Source: Dyadobacter sp. CY345
GTDB lineage: Bacteria; Bacteroidota; Bacteroidia; Cytophagales; Spirosomataceae
Length of the DNA: 64,000 nucleotides
Direction of reading: 5' to 3'
NCBI RefSeq assembly: GCF_021502725.1
Contig: NZ_JAKFFS010000001.1
Coordinates: 1,240,001 to 1,304,000 of the forward strand
Below, one piece after another: positions 45,446 through 55,400 of the stretch. The position numbers and the translations under genes were made by a program. Below the pieces are notes generated by a model. The model did no database searches and was not told the DNA's origin. It saw only the letters and a list, made by a program, of their open reading frames with translations. Numbering within the stretch: the first letter of the stretch is position 1; every line of letters starts with the position of its first letter.

Positions 45446-46006
45446 TTACGGCTTATCATTTGCTCTTATATATGAATAAAGTGTTGGTTTACTGATTTCA
45501 AGCATCTCACATATTTTCTTGACTGATGTCTTTTTAGCTTCATAAAGTTGAACGGCCAACTGTTGTTTATCAGCATTCAGCACTTTTGGCCTTCCACCCA
45601 ATCGGCCACGAACCCGGGCTGCTGACAAACCTGTCATTGTCCGCTCTTGGATCAGGTTCCGTTCGAACTCTGCAAGTGCACCAAAAAGATGAAACACTAA
45701 TTTTCCAGTCGATGTCGATGTATCAATTGACTCGTGTAGACTTCGCAATGCAACTCCTTTATTTTCCAGATAGGCCACCCAGTCGATTAAATCTTTCAGT
45801 GAACGGCCAAGCCGATCCAAGCGCCAGACGACCAATGTATCTCCACAGCGAAGAAACTTTTTGATTTCAGTTAATCCTGATCTTTCTTTTATAGTGCCAC
45901 TAATTTTATCTGTTATTATTTTTTCACATCCGGCAGCCCGAAGCAAATCTTCCTGAGCGTCTAACTTCTGATCAAGGGTCGATACCCTGGCGTAACCTAT
46001 AAGCAT
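45446..46006 (-). CDS. serine recombinase (Tn3-resolvase/invertase type)
   Basis: The 186-residue protein has the catalytic domain YARVSTLDQKLDAQEDLLRA with Ser9, VVWRLDRLGRSLKDLIDWVA and FERNLIQERTMTGLSAARVR. The hinge RGRLGGRPKVL leads to a helix-turn-helix (SVKKICEMLEISKPTLYSYI). It is full length for the family. It differs clearly from the recombinase at 37577-38188, so the two were not made by a local duplication. It lies 200 bases from the IS3 relic. Confidence 0.93.
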   Translation of the reverse strand: MLIGYARVSTLDQKLDAQEDLLRAAGCEKIITDKISGTIKERSGLTEIKKFLRCGDTLVVWRLDRLGRSLKDLIDWVAYLENKGVALRSLHESIDTSTSTGKLVFHLFGALAEFERNLIQERTMTGLSAARVRGRLGGRPKVLNADKQQLAVQLYEAKKTSVKKICEMLEISKPTLYSYIRANDKP

Positions 46007-46321
46007 GATTGGTAAAAAAACTCGTTAAAGCATCAATATAATTTACTTGATTTATTAACCAAGTTTATTTACTAATTTAAAAGGAATGTATAATCTTTTT
46101 CTTGCTAAAAATCATTAGTAAAATAAACCCTTGTTTTCTTTACTCTGCTTATTGATTGGTCCGTCCTAGAATGTGTTGACTGGCTTGTTTGATTCAGAAT
46201 ATAAGCTGTCACTTTTAGGATGGTTAATAATAGGTTAAAATTAATCCTAAAATCATGTTGACAGTTGCTAAAAAAATGCTTGTTCTATCTGAATTTATCC
46301 TTGACTTAAAGATTACTTAAA

Positions 46322-47224
46322 CTATTTATAAACCTTGGGTTTCCAATGCTTCTTTAAAGGCTGGTCTGAATGATGAGCAACCGAAGGTGTCAAGTAATCA
46401 CAGTACATATGAGGTCGTAGATGGTTGTAGTTGTAAATACTTTTGTCAACGGCATTTGCTGCTTCTTCAAATGTAGTGAACACTCGATTTAAACGAAAAT
46501 CTGTTTTTAGTATCCCGTTTATCCTTTCGGCGATTGCAATTTCAGAAGGATCGCCGCTCTGGGTCATGCTGATGGATATTCCTGCTTTTTTAAGACGGCG
46601 TACCTATTCAAATCTGCAATATTGGCTGCCTCGATCTGACCGGGTCGCCGGTGCGATGATGGATTAGTCCATTTCCTTTTTCCCAATCGGTTAATAAGGC
46701 CATTTCCAAAGCCTTTAAGCTACCTTCTGCTGTTAAAAATGGATACAGGCAGTATCCAACAATCAGTTTTTAATAGGCATCAGTGATCAACGACAGATAG
46801 CCGAACCCCATACCAATACAAATGTAAGTAATATCATTTACCCACACTTGCCTGGGTTGCAATATGACCCTGTCTATAAGCAGATTAGGATACTCCCTTA
46901 ATCTTTGGTTAGAATTTTTTGTTTGTGGAACTTGTCGACGTTAACAAAGAATCAGATCGTGGTTTTTCAGAAGTTTATGCAACTTATCACGACCTAATTT
47001 TATTCCGCTTATAGCTAATGGTTTATTTAATAAAAAATGCAGCTTTCGAGTACCCAAACCAGGTATCTCTCTTCTCAATGCCGATACCATATCTAATATA
47101 AGCATGGAATGGCTGAAATACTGTTGTGAACGTTCATCTCTTCCGTAAAATGCTTGTCGACTCACACCAAACAGACGGCAAAGGCTTCCGACCCTTACCT
47201 TTGCTATTTCGTTATTACGAAGCT
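46322..47224 (-). pseudogene. IS3-family transposase orfB, broken
   Basis: The reading starts just after orfA with LRNNEIAKVRVGSLCRLFGV and SRQAFYGRDERSQQYFS. It hits a TAA after NHDLILC (46941) and continues in the same frame with QVWVNDITYICIGMGFGYLS, the first catalytic Asp region. It stops again after LITDAY, runs on as LIVGYCLYPFLTAEGSLKAL, then shifts frame near LIHH. The end, MTQSGDPSEIAIAERINGIL with NYNHLRPHMYCDYLTP, includes the catalytic Glu. Two stops and at least one frameshift make it inactive. Confidence 0.85.
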
Positions 47225-47602
47225 TTAAGACCGTTTGGTGACAGACTTTTTTCGTATGGGCACATTTAACTCGTTTTCGGCAACCTCGATCATCGTGTTC
47301 AGAGCTAAAATCAGCAAATTAGCCTGATTTAGGGCATTTTCCAATTCCTCAATCCGTTGTTTCAGGTCTGTAATGTCCTGTGTCCGTGCTTTTTTTATAG
47401 CAGGTAAAGTTATCAAACCGGTTTGAATCTTTCGTTGATACAAAAGTACCCAGTTACGAAGCGTATGGCTATTATGAAAATCCAAATCAGCCATAACCTG
47501 GCTAGGATCTTCCCCTCCAAAAAGGATTCGAAAAACGGCACTCTCTTTTAGTTGCTCGCTATACTGAAAGCGATTAAGCAGGTCGCGAATGTGGTCTTGC
47601 AA
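47225..47602 (-). CDS. IS3-family transposase orfA
   Basis: The 125-residue protein has the helix-turn-helix of IS3 OrfA (SAVFRILFGGEDPSQVMADL, HTLRNWVLLYQRK). A leucine-zipper-like helix follows (DLKQRIEELENALNQANLLI). It is intact but useless without orfB. Confidence 0.82.
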   Translation of the reverse strand: MQDHIRDLLNRFQYSEQLKESAVFRILFGGEDPSQVMADLDFHNSHTLRNWVLLYQRKIQTGLITLPAIKKARTQDITDLKQRIEELENALNQANLLILALNTMIEVAENELNVPIRKKSVTKRS

Positions 47603-47794
47603 AGATGTAAATTTTAAGGTAAAATTGGCAATCTATTTCAAGCTAAGACACCTGCAAATGACACCTTTTATATGACTATCATAACATTGTGATTTCTTTT
47701 ATTGGGAAGTTGACGTATCTAAAATTCTTTTGGATAGATAATTATGCTCACTATGAAACTATAAACTAATGTGCTTGTAGTATCAAATTATCAG

Positions 47795-50700
47795 CTACTC
47801 TCTGGCTAGTTTTCTGACTTCGGAGAACGCTCCATGTTCAAAACGCACCAGGTTAATTCCCGGAGACAACGGGCTCAGGCTGATTTTGTTCATACCCTTT
47901 TGCAGACTGTGTATCTGTGTGACTATGGTTTTTCCTCCTATGTCCGAGATAGTCAAGTTCCAGCTACCACCTTCTAAGGTGTACACATCGACAAAAACCT
48001 TTCCATTTGACGGATTAGGATAAAAACTTCCAACAACAGCCTGTTCCACTGAGTTTTCTATGGATATGATACGAGAATATTGAAAAGAACCATCCCGATC
48101 CACCATCTTCAAACGATAGTAATTGGCAGCAACAGGAGATATGTCGGTGAAAGTGTATGCATTGAGCATTTGTCCAGAATGCGATCCGTCGGACGGCGCC
48201 CCCGCTTGCCCGGATACCGCCCCGATATGCTCGAATACTTTCGCATCCGACGAACGCTGTACTTCAAAGCGGTCAAAATTCTTCTCGTCGGAAGTAATCC
48301 ATTTGAGCAGGTTCTGGTTTTCGGCAGTTTTTTTACCGGAAAAGGAGATCAGCGTGACTGGGAGCGGGTTTGAACAATCGACACCTGATGGCTGGTCACC
48401 GTCGATTTGCCAGCCTTTGCTCGTAATGAGGTCGGTGCGTGCCGCCACAGCATTGGTTCCGTAAGATCTGTCAAGAGAGCCAAGCGAAAGATCGTTTGGA
48501 GTGAGCGGATTGGCGCTCCAGCCGATCAGCGTGGCGCTATAATTATAACAGCTCAGGGCAGTGCTGGTAAGAATGTTTTCCAAATAGACGGAGGCATTTA
48601 AAGTCCATGTTCCGATAGACTGATTAAACGACGTGGCGCCACTAAACATCTCACTCATATCGGTCACTTTGCCAGTGTCCCAGTTGCCAACGGGCTGATT
48701 AAAGGCAATGGCCCCATAGAACATCCCATACATATACTCCACATTAGCCGTATTCCAAATGCCACCGGGCTGGGTGGCAACAGGTTGATTGAAAGCAACG
48801 GCTTCGTAAAACATGTAGCTCATATCGATCACTTTACCGGTGTTCCAACTGCCAACGGGCTGGTTGAAAGCAGTGGCATAATAAAACATACCGTCCATAT
48901 AGGTTACATTAGCCGTATTCCAATTATCAATTGGCTGATTGAAAGCGCTGGATTCCCCAAACATGTAGCTCATATTGTTCACTTTACCGATGTTCCAACT
49001 GCCAACGGGCTGGTTAAAATCAATGGCAGAATAAAACATGCTGCTCATACTAGTAACCTGCGCCGTATTCCAGCTGCCAATGGGCTGGTTGAAAGCAGGG
49101 GCATAAGCATACATGCTACTCATATTGGTGACCTGCGCCGTATTCCAGTTGCCGATGGGCTGGTTGAAAGCAAGGGCACTTCTAAACATGCTGCTCATAT
49201 CGGTGACCTGGGCCGTATTCCAGTTGCCGATGGGCTGGTTGAAGACATTGGCAGAATTAAACATGTTATTCATGGAAATGACTTTGCCGGTGTCCCAGTT
49301 GCCAATAATCCCGTCGAAAGCAATGGCACCTCTAAACATGTTGCTCATGCTGGTGACGTTACCCGTGTTCCAAATGCCGCCGGGCTGGGTGTCAATAGGC
49401 TGGTTGAACGCCCTTGCACGGTTAAACATCGCAGACATATTGGTGACCTGCGCCGTATTCCAGTTGCCAATAGGCTGGTTGAAAGCATTGGCATAAGCAA
49501 ACATCGAAGACATATCGGTGACCTGGGCTGTATTCCAGTTGCCGACGGGCTGGTTGAAAGCATTGGCAAAATAAAACATGTTACTCATGGAAATGACTTT
49601 GCCAGTGTTCCAGTTGCCCACCGGCCCGTTGAAAGCAGTGGCATAACTAAACATGCTACTCATATTCGTCACGTTAGCCGTATTCCAACTATCAATAGGC
49701 TGGTTGAAAATAGAGGAACCATTAAACATGTTGCTCATATTTGTGACGTTACCGGTGTTCCAAATATCACCGGGCTGGGCGGCTAGAGGCTGGTTGAAAC
49801 CATAGGTATAAGCAAACATCCAAGACATATCAGTGACCTGCGCCGTATTCCAGTTGCCGATGGGCTGGTTGAAAGTAATGGCAGAATAAAACATGTTAAC
49901 CATGGAAATGACTTTGCCGGTGTCCCAGTTACCTATAATCCCGTCGAAAGCTATGGCACCGTTAAACATGTAGCTCATATTCGTGACGTTACCCGTGTTC
50001 CAAATGCCACCGGGCTGGGTGTCAATAGGCTGGTTGAACGCCCCTGCACCGTTAAACATCGAAGACATATTGGTGACCTGCGCCGTATTCCAGTTGCCAA
50101 TAGGCTGGTTGAAAGCACCGGCCTGGCTAAACATGCTGCTCATATCGGTGACCTGCGCCGTATTCCAGTTACCGATGGGCTGGTTGAAAGCATTGGCAGA
50201 ATAAAACATGTTATTCATGAAAATGACGTTGCCGGTGTCCCAGTTACCCACAAGCCCGTTGAAAGCAGTGGCCCCGTTAAACATGTAGTTCATATCAGTG
50301 ACATTACCCGTGTTCCAAATGCCATCTGGCTGGGTGTCAATAGGCTGGTTGAATGCCCTTGCACCGTTAAACATCGATAACATATATTTCACCTGCGCCG
50401 TGTTCCAGTTGCCGATGGGCTGATTGAAAGCACCGGCCTCGTAAAACATACCGCCCATATCAATCACATTAGCCGTATTCCAGATATTGATGGGCTGGTT
50501 GAAAGTAGTAGCAATAGCGAACATACCATTCATATTAGTCACTTTGCCGGTGTCCCAGTTGTCGATGGGCTGATTGAAAGCAACGGCACCTCTAAACATC
50601 CAACCCATATTGGTCACGTTACCGGTGTCCCAAATGCCACCTGGCTGGGTAGCAATAGGCTGGTTGAACGCTCTTGCCTCGGAAAACATCCCATACATAC

Positions 50701-51448
50701 CGGTGACCTGCGCTGTATTCCAGCTGCCGATAGGCTGATTGAAAGCAACAGCCTGGAAAAACAGGAAGCTCATATTGGTAACATTAGCGGTATTCCAGCT
50801 ATCAACGGGCTGGTTAAAGGCAGTAGCAAAATTAAACATGCTACTCATATCGGTCACTTTACCGGTGTCCCATGCACCAATAGGCTGGTTGAAAGCAGTC
50901 GCACCGCTAAACATCAAACTCATATTGGTAACACCAGATGTTTCCCAGGATCCTATATTGACAGGACCGTTTAGTACAGTACAACCGCTGAACATTTCGT
51001 ACATAGATGTAACCCCGCTCAGATTGGGCAGGTCGGAAGCACTAATTTGCAGGTTGGAGCAGCCCTTAAAGGCGAAGTTCATCGTTTTCCAGGCTGTTGT
51101 TCCCCACTGGCTTACGTCTGTCAGCCGGTCCTTATCAGTACCGCCGTTGATAATAATCTGACTGAAATCTATGGGTGTGATTTTGAGTTCTATGCGTGCA
51201 TCATCAGGCAGGCCGGTGATGGTGGTAATGCTTACCGTACTACTTGCCGTAAAAGTCCCGGAACCAGAAGCCGTCCCTGGCGACACTTCCGCCCAGGTAT
51301 ATTCAACTGTTCCGGTACCGCTTACTCCAAAACTAAGCTCAGTATCTCCTGAGCCAGCAGTCGCAAGGTTCCAGTGGGTAATAAACTCGGTCTGTGCATG
51401 GGCAAGCTGGCTGAACAGCAACAGGAAAAGAATGTAAAATGTTTTCAT
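47795..51448 (-). CDS. giant secreted DUF285 (BspA-like) repeat protein with T9SS sorting domain
   Basis: The 1217-residue protein has a Sec signal (FSQLAHAQ, cleavage near 19). An N-terminal beta domain (about 20-150) precedes about 31 repeats of the DUF285/BspA type, each near 25 residues (core: MF, A, AFNQPIGNWNT, V, M). Some units carry a five-residue insertion (DTQPGGI). After about residue 945 come a linker and a fibronectin-like domain (TLISFSGKKTAENQNLLKW, FDRFEVQRSS). The T9SS C-terminal domain (FYPNPSNGKVFVDV to VRKLARE) closes it. Such proteins are displayed or secreted and are thought to bind host or environmental surfaces. No signal of decay is seen. Confidence 0.93.
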   Translation of the reverse strand: MKTFYILFLLLFSQLAHAQTEFITHWNLATAGSGDTELSFGVSGTGTVEYTWAEVSPGTASGSGTFTASSTVSITTITGLPDDARIELKITPIDFSQIIINGGTDKDRLTDVSQWGTTAWKTMNFAFKGCSNLQISASDLPNLSGVTSMYEMFSGCTVLNGPVNIGSWETSGVTNMSLMFSGATAFNQPIGAWDTGKVTDMSSMFNFATAFNQPVDSWNTANVTNMSFLFFQAVAFNQPIGSWNTAQVTGMYGMFSEARAFNQPIATQPGGIWDTGNVTNMGWMFRGAVAFNQPIDNWDTGKVTNMNGMFAIATTFNQPINIWNTANVIDMGGMFYEAGAFNQPIGNWNTAQVKYMLSMFNGARAFNQPIDTQPDGIWNTGNVTDMNYMFNGATAFNGLVGNWDTGNVIFMNNMFYSANAFNQPIGNWNTAQVTDMSSMFSQAGAFNQPIGNWNTAQVTNMSSMFNGAGAFNQPIDTQPGGIWNTGNVTNMSYMFNGAIAFDGIIGNWDTGKVISMVNMFYSAITFNQPIGNWNTAQVTDMSWMFAYTYGFNQPLAAQPGDIWNTGNVTNMSNMFNGSSIFNQPIDSWNTANVTNMSSMFSYATAFNGPVGNWNTGKVISMSNMFYFANAFNQPVGNWNTAQVTDMSSMFAYANAFNQPIGNWNTAQVTNMSAMFNRARAFNQPIDTQPGGIWNTGNVTSMSNMFRGAIAFDGIIGNWDTGKVISMNNMFNSANVFNQPIGNWNTAQVTDMSSMFRSALAFNQPIGNWNTAQVTNMSSMYAYAPAFNQPIGSWNTAQVTSMSSMFYSAIDFNQPVGSWNIGKVNNMSYMFGESSAFNQPIDNWNTANVTYMDGMFYYATAFNQPVGSWNTGKVIDMSYMFYEAVAFNQPVATQPGGIWNTANVEYMYGMFYGAIAFNQPVGNWDTGKVTDMSEMFSGATSFNQSIGTWTLNASVYLENILTSTALSCYNYSATLIGWSANPLTPNDLSLGSLDRSYGTNAVAARTDLITSKGWQIDGDQPSGVDCSNPLPVTLISFSGKKTAENQNLLKWITSDEKNFDRFEVQRSSDAKVFEHIGAVSGQAGAPSDGSHSGQMLNAYTFTDISPVAANYYRLKMVDRDGSFQYSRIISIENSVEQAVVGSFYPNPSNGKVFVDVYTLEGGSWNLTISDIGGKTIVTQIHSLQKGMNKISLSPLSPGINLVRFEHGAFSEVRKLARE
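48617..50998 (-). repeat. tandem DUF285 repeat array, about 31 units of roughly 75 bases
   Basis: The array is inside the secreted protein gene. Units of 25 codons (30 with the TQPGG insertion) follow each other without gaps. Blocks of four units, about 105 residues or 315 bases, recur as a higher-order repeat. The clearest pair starts near 49385 and 50010, with nearly the same order of the IDTQPGGI, IAFDGIIGNWDTGK and FNQPIGNWNTAQV units. Confidence 0.85.
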
Positions 51449-52624
51449 GTTTTGAAAATTTTCGACGGTGAGAAATTAGGGAAATAACGTGGTGGCTAAA
51501 AATGTGAAATCTTTAAAATAAGGTTGATTTGTTTGCGAACTAAATGGCCTTTTGATGAGATATTTACGTAAACCATCTAGCTGCTACTATATTATTTAAT
51601 CGACTTGGCGGAACAGGCTATTGTAATGTTCACCAAAAGTCAATAGGAAAGCGGGATTACGAATTATAAATCTTACAAAACCGAAACTGAGATTGTTTTA
51701 ATAAAGCGTATGTCCTGACAGATTTGAAAAAACCAATATTTTTTGAAAACTAAATAAAGATGTGGCAATAGAGGACAGCAGAATGGCATGCTGGCGAAGG
51801 AGTAAAGAACGTATCATGAGGTGAGAATATTTAGGGAAAATAAATTCTGATACCTGTTTAAGTATCCGTTGGTAAATTTAGAGTTGAATAGAATTAATTC
51901 TACCATTTAGTGGTAATTAATTTCAGACTTGTCAAATAAATTTATTTAACGGTCGGTAAATATTGTTTTAAAATTTTTGACAGATTAATAGGGTTAATTT
52001 CTTTCTTTTAAACGTGATGATTTTATCGGTATCTGGTATTCAAAAGATTTAAGGGCTGGGAGACGTAACTTCCAAAAAAAACATTTTTTAAAGGTCGAAG
52101 TTGTCAACGCAACATGCTATCATACTGAATGCAAGTAAAGTGGTAACAATTCACAATTTCGAAATCTCAAATAAATCGTGAGAATTATGCTCATAAGGAG
52201 ATCAGTGCCTCATAATGGAGAATCCCATGCAATACTTTGTAGATTCAATGTAGGATAATGAGGAAAATTTATCAGTGTAGGAAACAGAAGTATCCTACCG
52301 GTTTAAAACGGATAAATTATCAGATACAGAAACTTACATTTTTTGATAGGTAGTTTTAGTGAGACTTTGTTTTTCTGCAGAGCAAGCAATCTGTTAATTG
52401 GCAAATCTTGGCATGTTCAGTCCTGACACCTTCCCGGACTATTTTGATGAGCTTACAACTATGTATATACTCCGCATTTTCAAAGGGATCCATACTTACA
52501 ATCTAATAAAAGGGTATGTGCAAATAATTCGTGTGAAGGATATAAATTCTTATAGTTGTTTATATTAAGTAGTATTAGAGATACATTTGCGCTTCAATAA
52601 GTTCTTTTCTATATTTTTCCAACA
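51449..52624. other. 1.2 kb intergenic region
   Basis: No gene is supported. At 51891-51924 there is a hairpin with stems AATTAATT/AATTAATT and ACCA/TGGT. The region is A/T-rich and presumably holds the promoter of the repeat-protein gene at its left end. I see nothing else. Confidence 0.6.
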
Positions 52625-52785
52625 GAAAAAGGTTTTACTATCAGTAAATTAATAGGGAATCGTGTGCAAATCACGAACTGTCGCGCACCTGTAAGTAACA
52701 TCAAAAGTTTATATCAATTATGTCCACTGGAATTCGTATCCGGTAAGGACGCATATAAATGTTACAAGTCAGGAGACTTGCCTTT
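52625..52785 (+). promoter_or_regulatory. cobalamin (AdoCbl-type) riboswitch
   Basis: Conserved blocks appear in order. First is AATAGGGAATCGTG with CAAATCACGAACTGTCGCGC and ACCTGTAAGT. The CCACTGG...TCCGGTAAGGACG arm follows, and then the B12 box AAGTCAGGAGACTTGCC (52766-52782). CAAGTC and GACTTG around the box form a hairpin followed by CCTTTTTCTTT, so termination could be part of the switch. It lies 195 bases upstream of a TonB receptor gene on the same strand. Confidence 0.9.
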
Positions 52786-52976
52786 TTCTTTGTTGACAAT
52801 GCTTCCGCGGAATGAGGCTTGGTCAGGTTTGGTGTTTATCCTAGTAACTTTACCCTGGATCTTTGTACGCCTGGCGTATGATTTGAAACGTTTGTTCCTG
52901 TCTACTTTTTTTTCAGGCTGCATTTTTAGAAATCCTGTAAAGAGCTTTTGACACATCTAAATAATCAGTTAAAAGT

Positions 52977-54137
52977 ATGCAAAAGCCAAAAAACTGTTTC
53001 CCGCGGATTGGAAACGTTAATCCAATTACACAAAAACAAAAGCCTGGTATTTTATTCAAATGTATTGTCCTGATTCAACTTCTAATGATCGGTACAATTG
53101 GTATTGCCCAGCATTTTGGAACAATAAAGGGCTCTATTCAAAACGAATTATCAGAACCCACCATTGGCATTCATGTTAAGCTGGAAGGTACTTCTTTCGC
53201 AACGATCACCGATGAATCCGGTCATTTTGAGATCAGGAATGTTCCTGCTGGTAGTTATACGTTTTTGGCAAGCGGAATCGGTTATGAAGCAAACAAAGAA
53301 AACATTGATATCAAAAGAAATGAGATAACACTTTTACTATACAAGTTAAATAGCAGGACTAACCAGTTATACGAGGTGGTGATCAGTTCCGGTGCTAACC
53401 GATCTTTTACTTACGTCAACAAAATTGACGTGGCTATGCGAGATATGCCCATTACTACGGCAAGAGTCTCCATAAAAACCATTGAACAGCGAGGCGCAGA
53501 TGATTTGGGAGAAGCGATAAAAAACACAACTGGTGTTCGTGCAAACAATACCTACGGTGGTTTTCAGCACTTTACCATCCGTGGGTTTTCAAATTTCGTT
53601 TTATTGATTGATGGTATCCGCGATGAAAGGCATAATATTTCGACCAGCGCGCCGAATACAAACCTAGCCAATATTGAAAGCATTGAAGTTTTAAAAGGCC
53701 CTGCATCGGTACTTTTCGGCCACTCGGCTTTAGGTGGCATTATCAATATTGCCAGAAAAAGACCAACTGCTAATTTTAAAGCTGATTTTTCTGCTACTTA
53801 TGGAAGTTTTAATACCAGGCGGATGCGTGCAGGCGCTGGCGGTGCTATCAGCGACAAATTATGATACCGTGTAGATTTTGGAATTTCAGATACAGACGCC
53901 TACCGTAAGTCAGGTTCAAATACAAATAATGGATATCTGGCTTTGGAATACACGCCGACGGATAAGGATTTATTCAATCTGACCGTTGGTGCAAATAAGG
54001 ATATTTATGATACGGACGCTGGAATTCCAATGCTTGAAGGAAGCAAAACTATTCCAGGTTTGGATGTTAATACACGTTACAACGATCCTGCCGATTTTTT
54101 GAAAAATACGCTATTAAGAAGGAAGACTTATTTTTAA
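52977..54137 (+). pseudogene. TonB-dependent siderophore/vitamin-type receptor, interrupted and truncated
   Basis: The frame begins with a signal region, then a carboxypeptidase-regulatory-like domain (HVKLEGTSFATITDESGHFE). The plug has SSGANRSFTYVNKIDVAMRD, TTGVRANNTYGGFQHFTIRG, FVLLIDGIRDERH and EVLKGPASVLFGHSALGG. A TGA at 53862-53864 interrupts it in frame (DKL stop YRVDFGISDTD). The barrel continues in the same frame to LDVNTRYNDPADFLKNT and is then lost at the junction near 54110-54137. About 380 of an expected 750-800 residues remain. The riboswitch upstream indicates it once took up cobalamin or a related compound. Confidence 0.88.
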
Positions 54138-54885
54138 CAAGGGGACCTTCCGGCGTTAACCGGCTTGATAACAATCCAATCCCCCCTTCACCATGAATCT
54201 TCTGCTTGTTTCCTTCTTTCATCTGCAGGTCAATGACCGATGAAAGCCTTCCGCCATAGCGCGCAGGAAATCTGCCTTTCCAAAAAGACACATTCTTAAT
54301 GGCATCCCCGTTGAAAGTAGAAAAAAGACCAAAAACGTGGTTGGCATTGTAGACCTGGGCTTCATCGAGCAGGATCAAGTTTTGGTCGGGACCTCCACCT
54401 CGTACATATAAAGCTGTAAATCCTTCTGTGCCTTTTTGCACGCCAGGTAACAGCTGCAATGCTTTTATGACATCCTTTTCACCCAGCAGTGTCGGGACCT
54501 GTTTTATTTGAGCTATGGGTAAGCGAATGACGCTCATTTCGGCAGCTTGCGGTTCTGTCTTTACTACAACCTCATCCAATTGTCTTATTTTCTGGTTCAA
54601 TTCAATGGACAGATCAATGTCAGTAGCGGAATTAATATTTCGCTCAATACCCTGATAGCCTACCGAAGAATAATAAAGGGTGAAGCTTTGATTGGATGGA
54701 ATTTGCAATGAATAAAAACCGTACGCATTACTGACGACGCCCCAGGAATGATCCCGTACGCTGACAGTAACGCCTGGTAAGCTTTCAAGGCTGCCCTTCT
54801 CACGGATGTAACCGTTAACGGTTATTGATTGAGCAAAAAGAGAGGTAGATAAAAGACTAAATAGACAAATTAATGTTATTCTCAC
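54067..54885 (-). pseudogene. TonB-dependent receptor, N-terminal third only
   Basis: The frame has a Sec signal (TSLFAQ, cleavage near 19) and a carboxypeptidase-regulatory-like domain (GVTVSVRDHSWGVVSNAYGF). The plug shows EVVVKTEPQAAEMSVIRLPI, FTALYVRGGGPDQNLILLDE and WKGRFPARYGGRLSSVIDL. After PLVKNKSSFLI it runs into antisense sequence of the receptor at 52977 and stops. The barrel is missing, so the product would be non-functional. It follows the lipoprotein gene at 54915 after 29 bases. Confidence 0.85.
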
Positions 54886-54914
54886 CGTGCAGGTAAAATT
54901 TAGGTATCACTGGA

Positions 54915-55400
54915 CTACTTTTTAGCCATAAAGGATATTTTCAAACCTGGGCTGCGATCATTTTGAAGTTGAGTGGCCATCAAAATATTATCTCCCAGAA
55001 CTTCCAGTGTCCATTCTCCTCCAATTATTTTCTTATAAGTATCTAACTGCTCACTCCAATTCAAATCAGTACCTACACCTAATCTGAGCCGGTATGTTTT
55101 TTTCTCCAAATCGTATAAGTAGCTTAAAGAACCATTTACATTGTTTAAAGAAAAATCACCAGCACAGAGCTCACTGCCTCTACCCTGGTCGGTATACTTG
55201 CAGGAATTCCATTTTATGTGACCAGAATTAAAAGAAAAATCAAGCGTATCTGAACCTGGTCCTTCCAGTTTAAATGAAGTTAGTGTCCAGTTAGCTTGTA
55301 TCTTTTCAAACAGTGCATTAACCATTTTTTCGTCTGCACTGTCCTTTTGGCATGAAACTGTACTGATTAGTATGGAAACAAAAAGAATAAATTTAATCAT
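54915..55400 (-). CDS. lipoprotein of unknown function
   Basis: The 161-residue protein has a lipoprotein signal (LISTVSC, Cys17) and a compact beta-rich body (NWTLTSFKLEGPGSDTLDFS, YRLRLGVGTDLNW, GGEWTLEVLGDNILMATQL). It resembles the lipocalin-like lipoproteins common in Bacteroidota. Two internal Cys (SSC/ELC region, about 68 and 78) might pair. It precedes a TonB receptor gene in what was an operon, so it could have been an accessory to that uptake system (inference). Confidence 0.75.
   Translation of the reverse strand: MIKFILFVSILISTVSCQKDSADEKMVNALFEKIQANWTLTSFKLEGPGSDTLDFSFNSGHIKWNSCKYTDQGRGSELCAGDFSLNNVNGSLSYLYDLEKKTYRLRLGVGTDLNWSEQLDTYKKIIGGEWTLEVLGDNILMATQLQNDRSPGLKISFMAKK

Larger units (their letters stand above)
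46207..47663 (-). mobile_element. decayed IS3-family insertion sequence
   Basis: It contains orfA and a broken orfB of an IS3-family element. The proposed ends share TGTCA..TT..AGG in inverted orientation (46207 start TGTCACTTTTAGG; 47663 end reads TGTCATTTGCAGG on the minus strand). The terminal repeats are imperfect and I see no target duplication, so the bounds are approximate. Confidence 0.6.

Noticed and set aside
48785..49786. Long plus-strand frame of 333 codons
   Set aside because: It is the antisense of the DUF285 repeat array; the 75-base period keeps an antisense frame open. It has no start context and no domain.
48617..50998. Regular short repeats that could suggest a CRISPR array
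   Set aside because: The repeats are contiguous coding units without unique spacers and encode DUF285 repeats.
52664..52951. Plus-strand frame of 95 codons ahead of the TonB receptor gene
   Set aside because: It runs through the cobalamin riboswitch and has no protein-like features.
54067..54137. True overlap of two functional receptor genes
   Set aside because: The overlapping codons match neither receptor family; each frame simply reads the other's antisense past the breakpoint.
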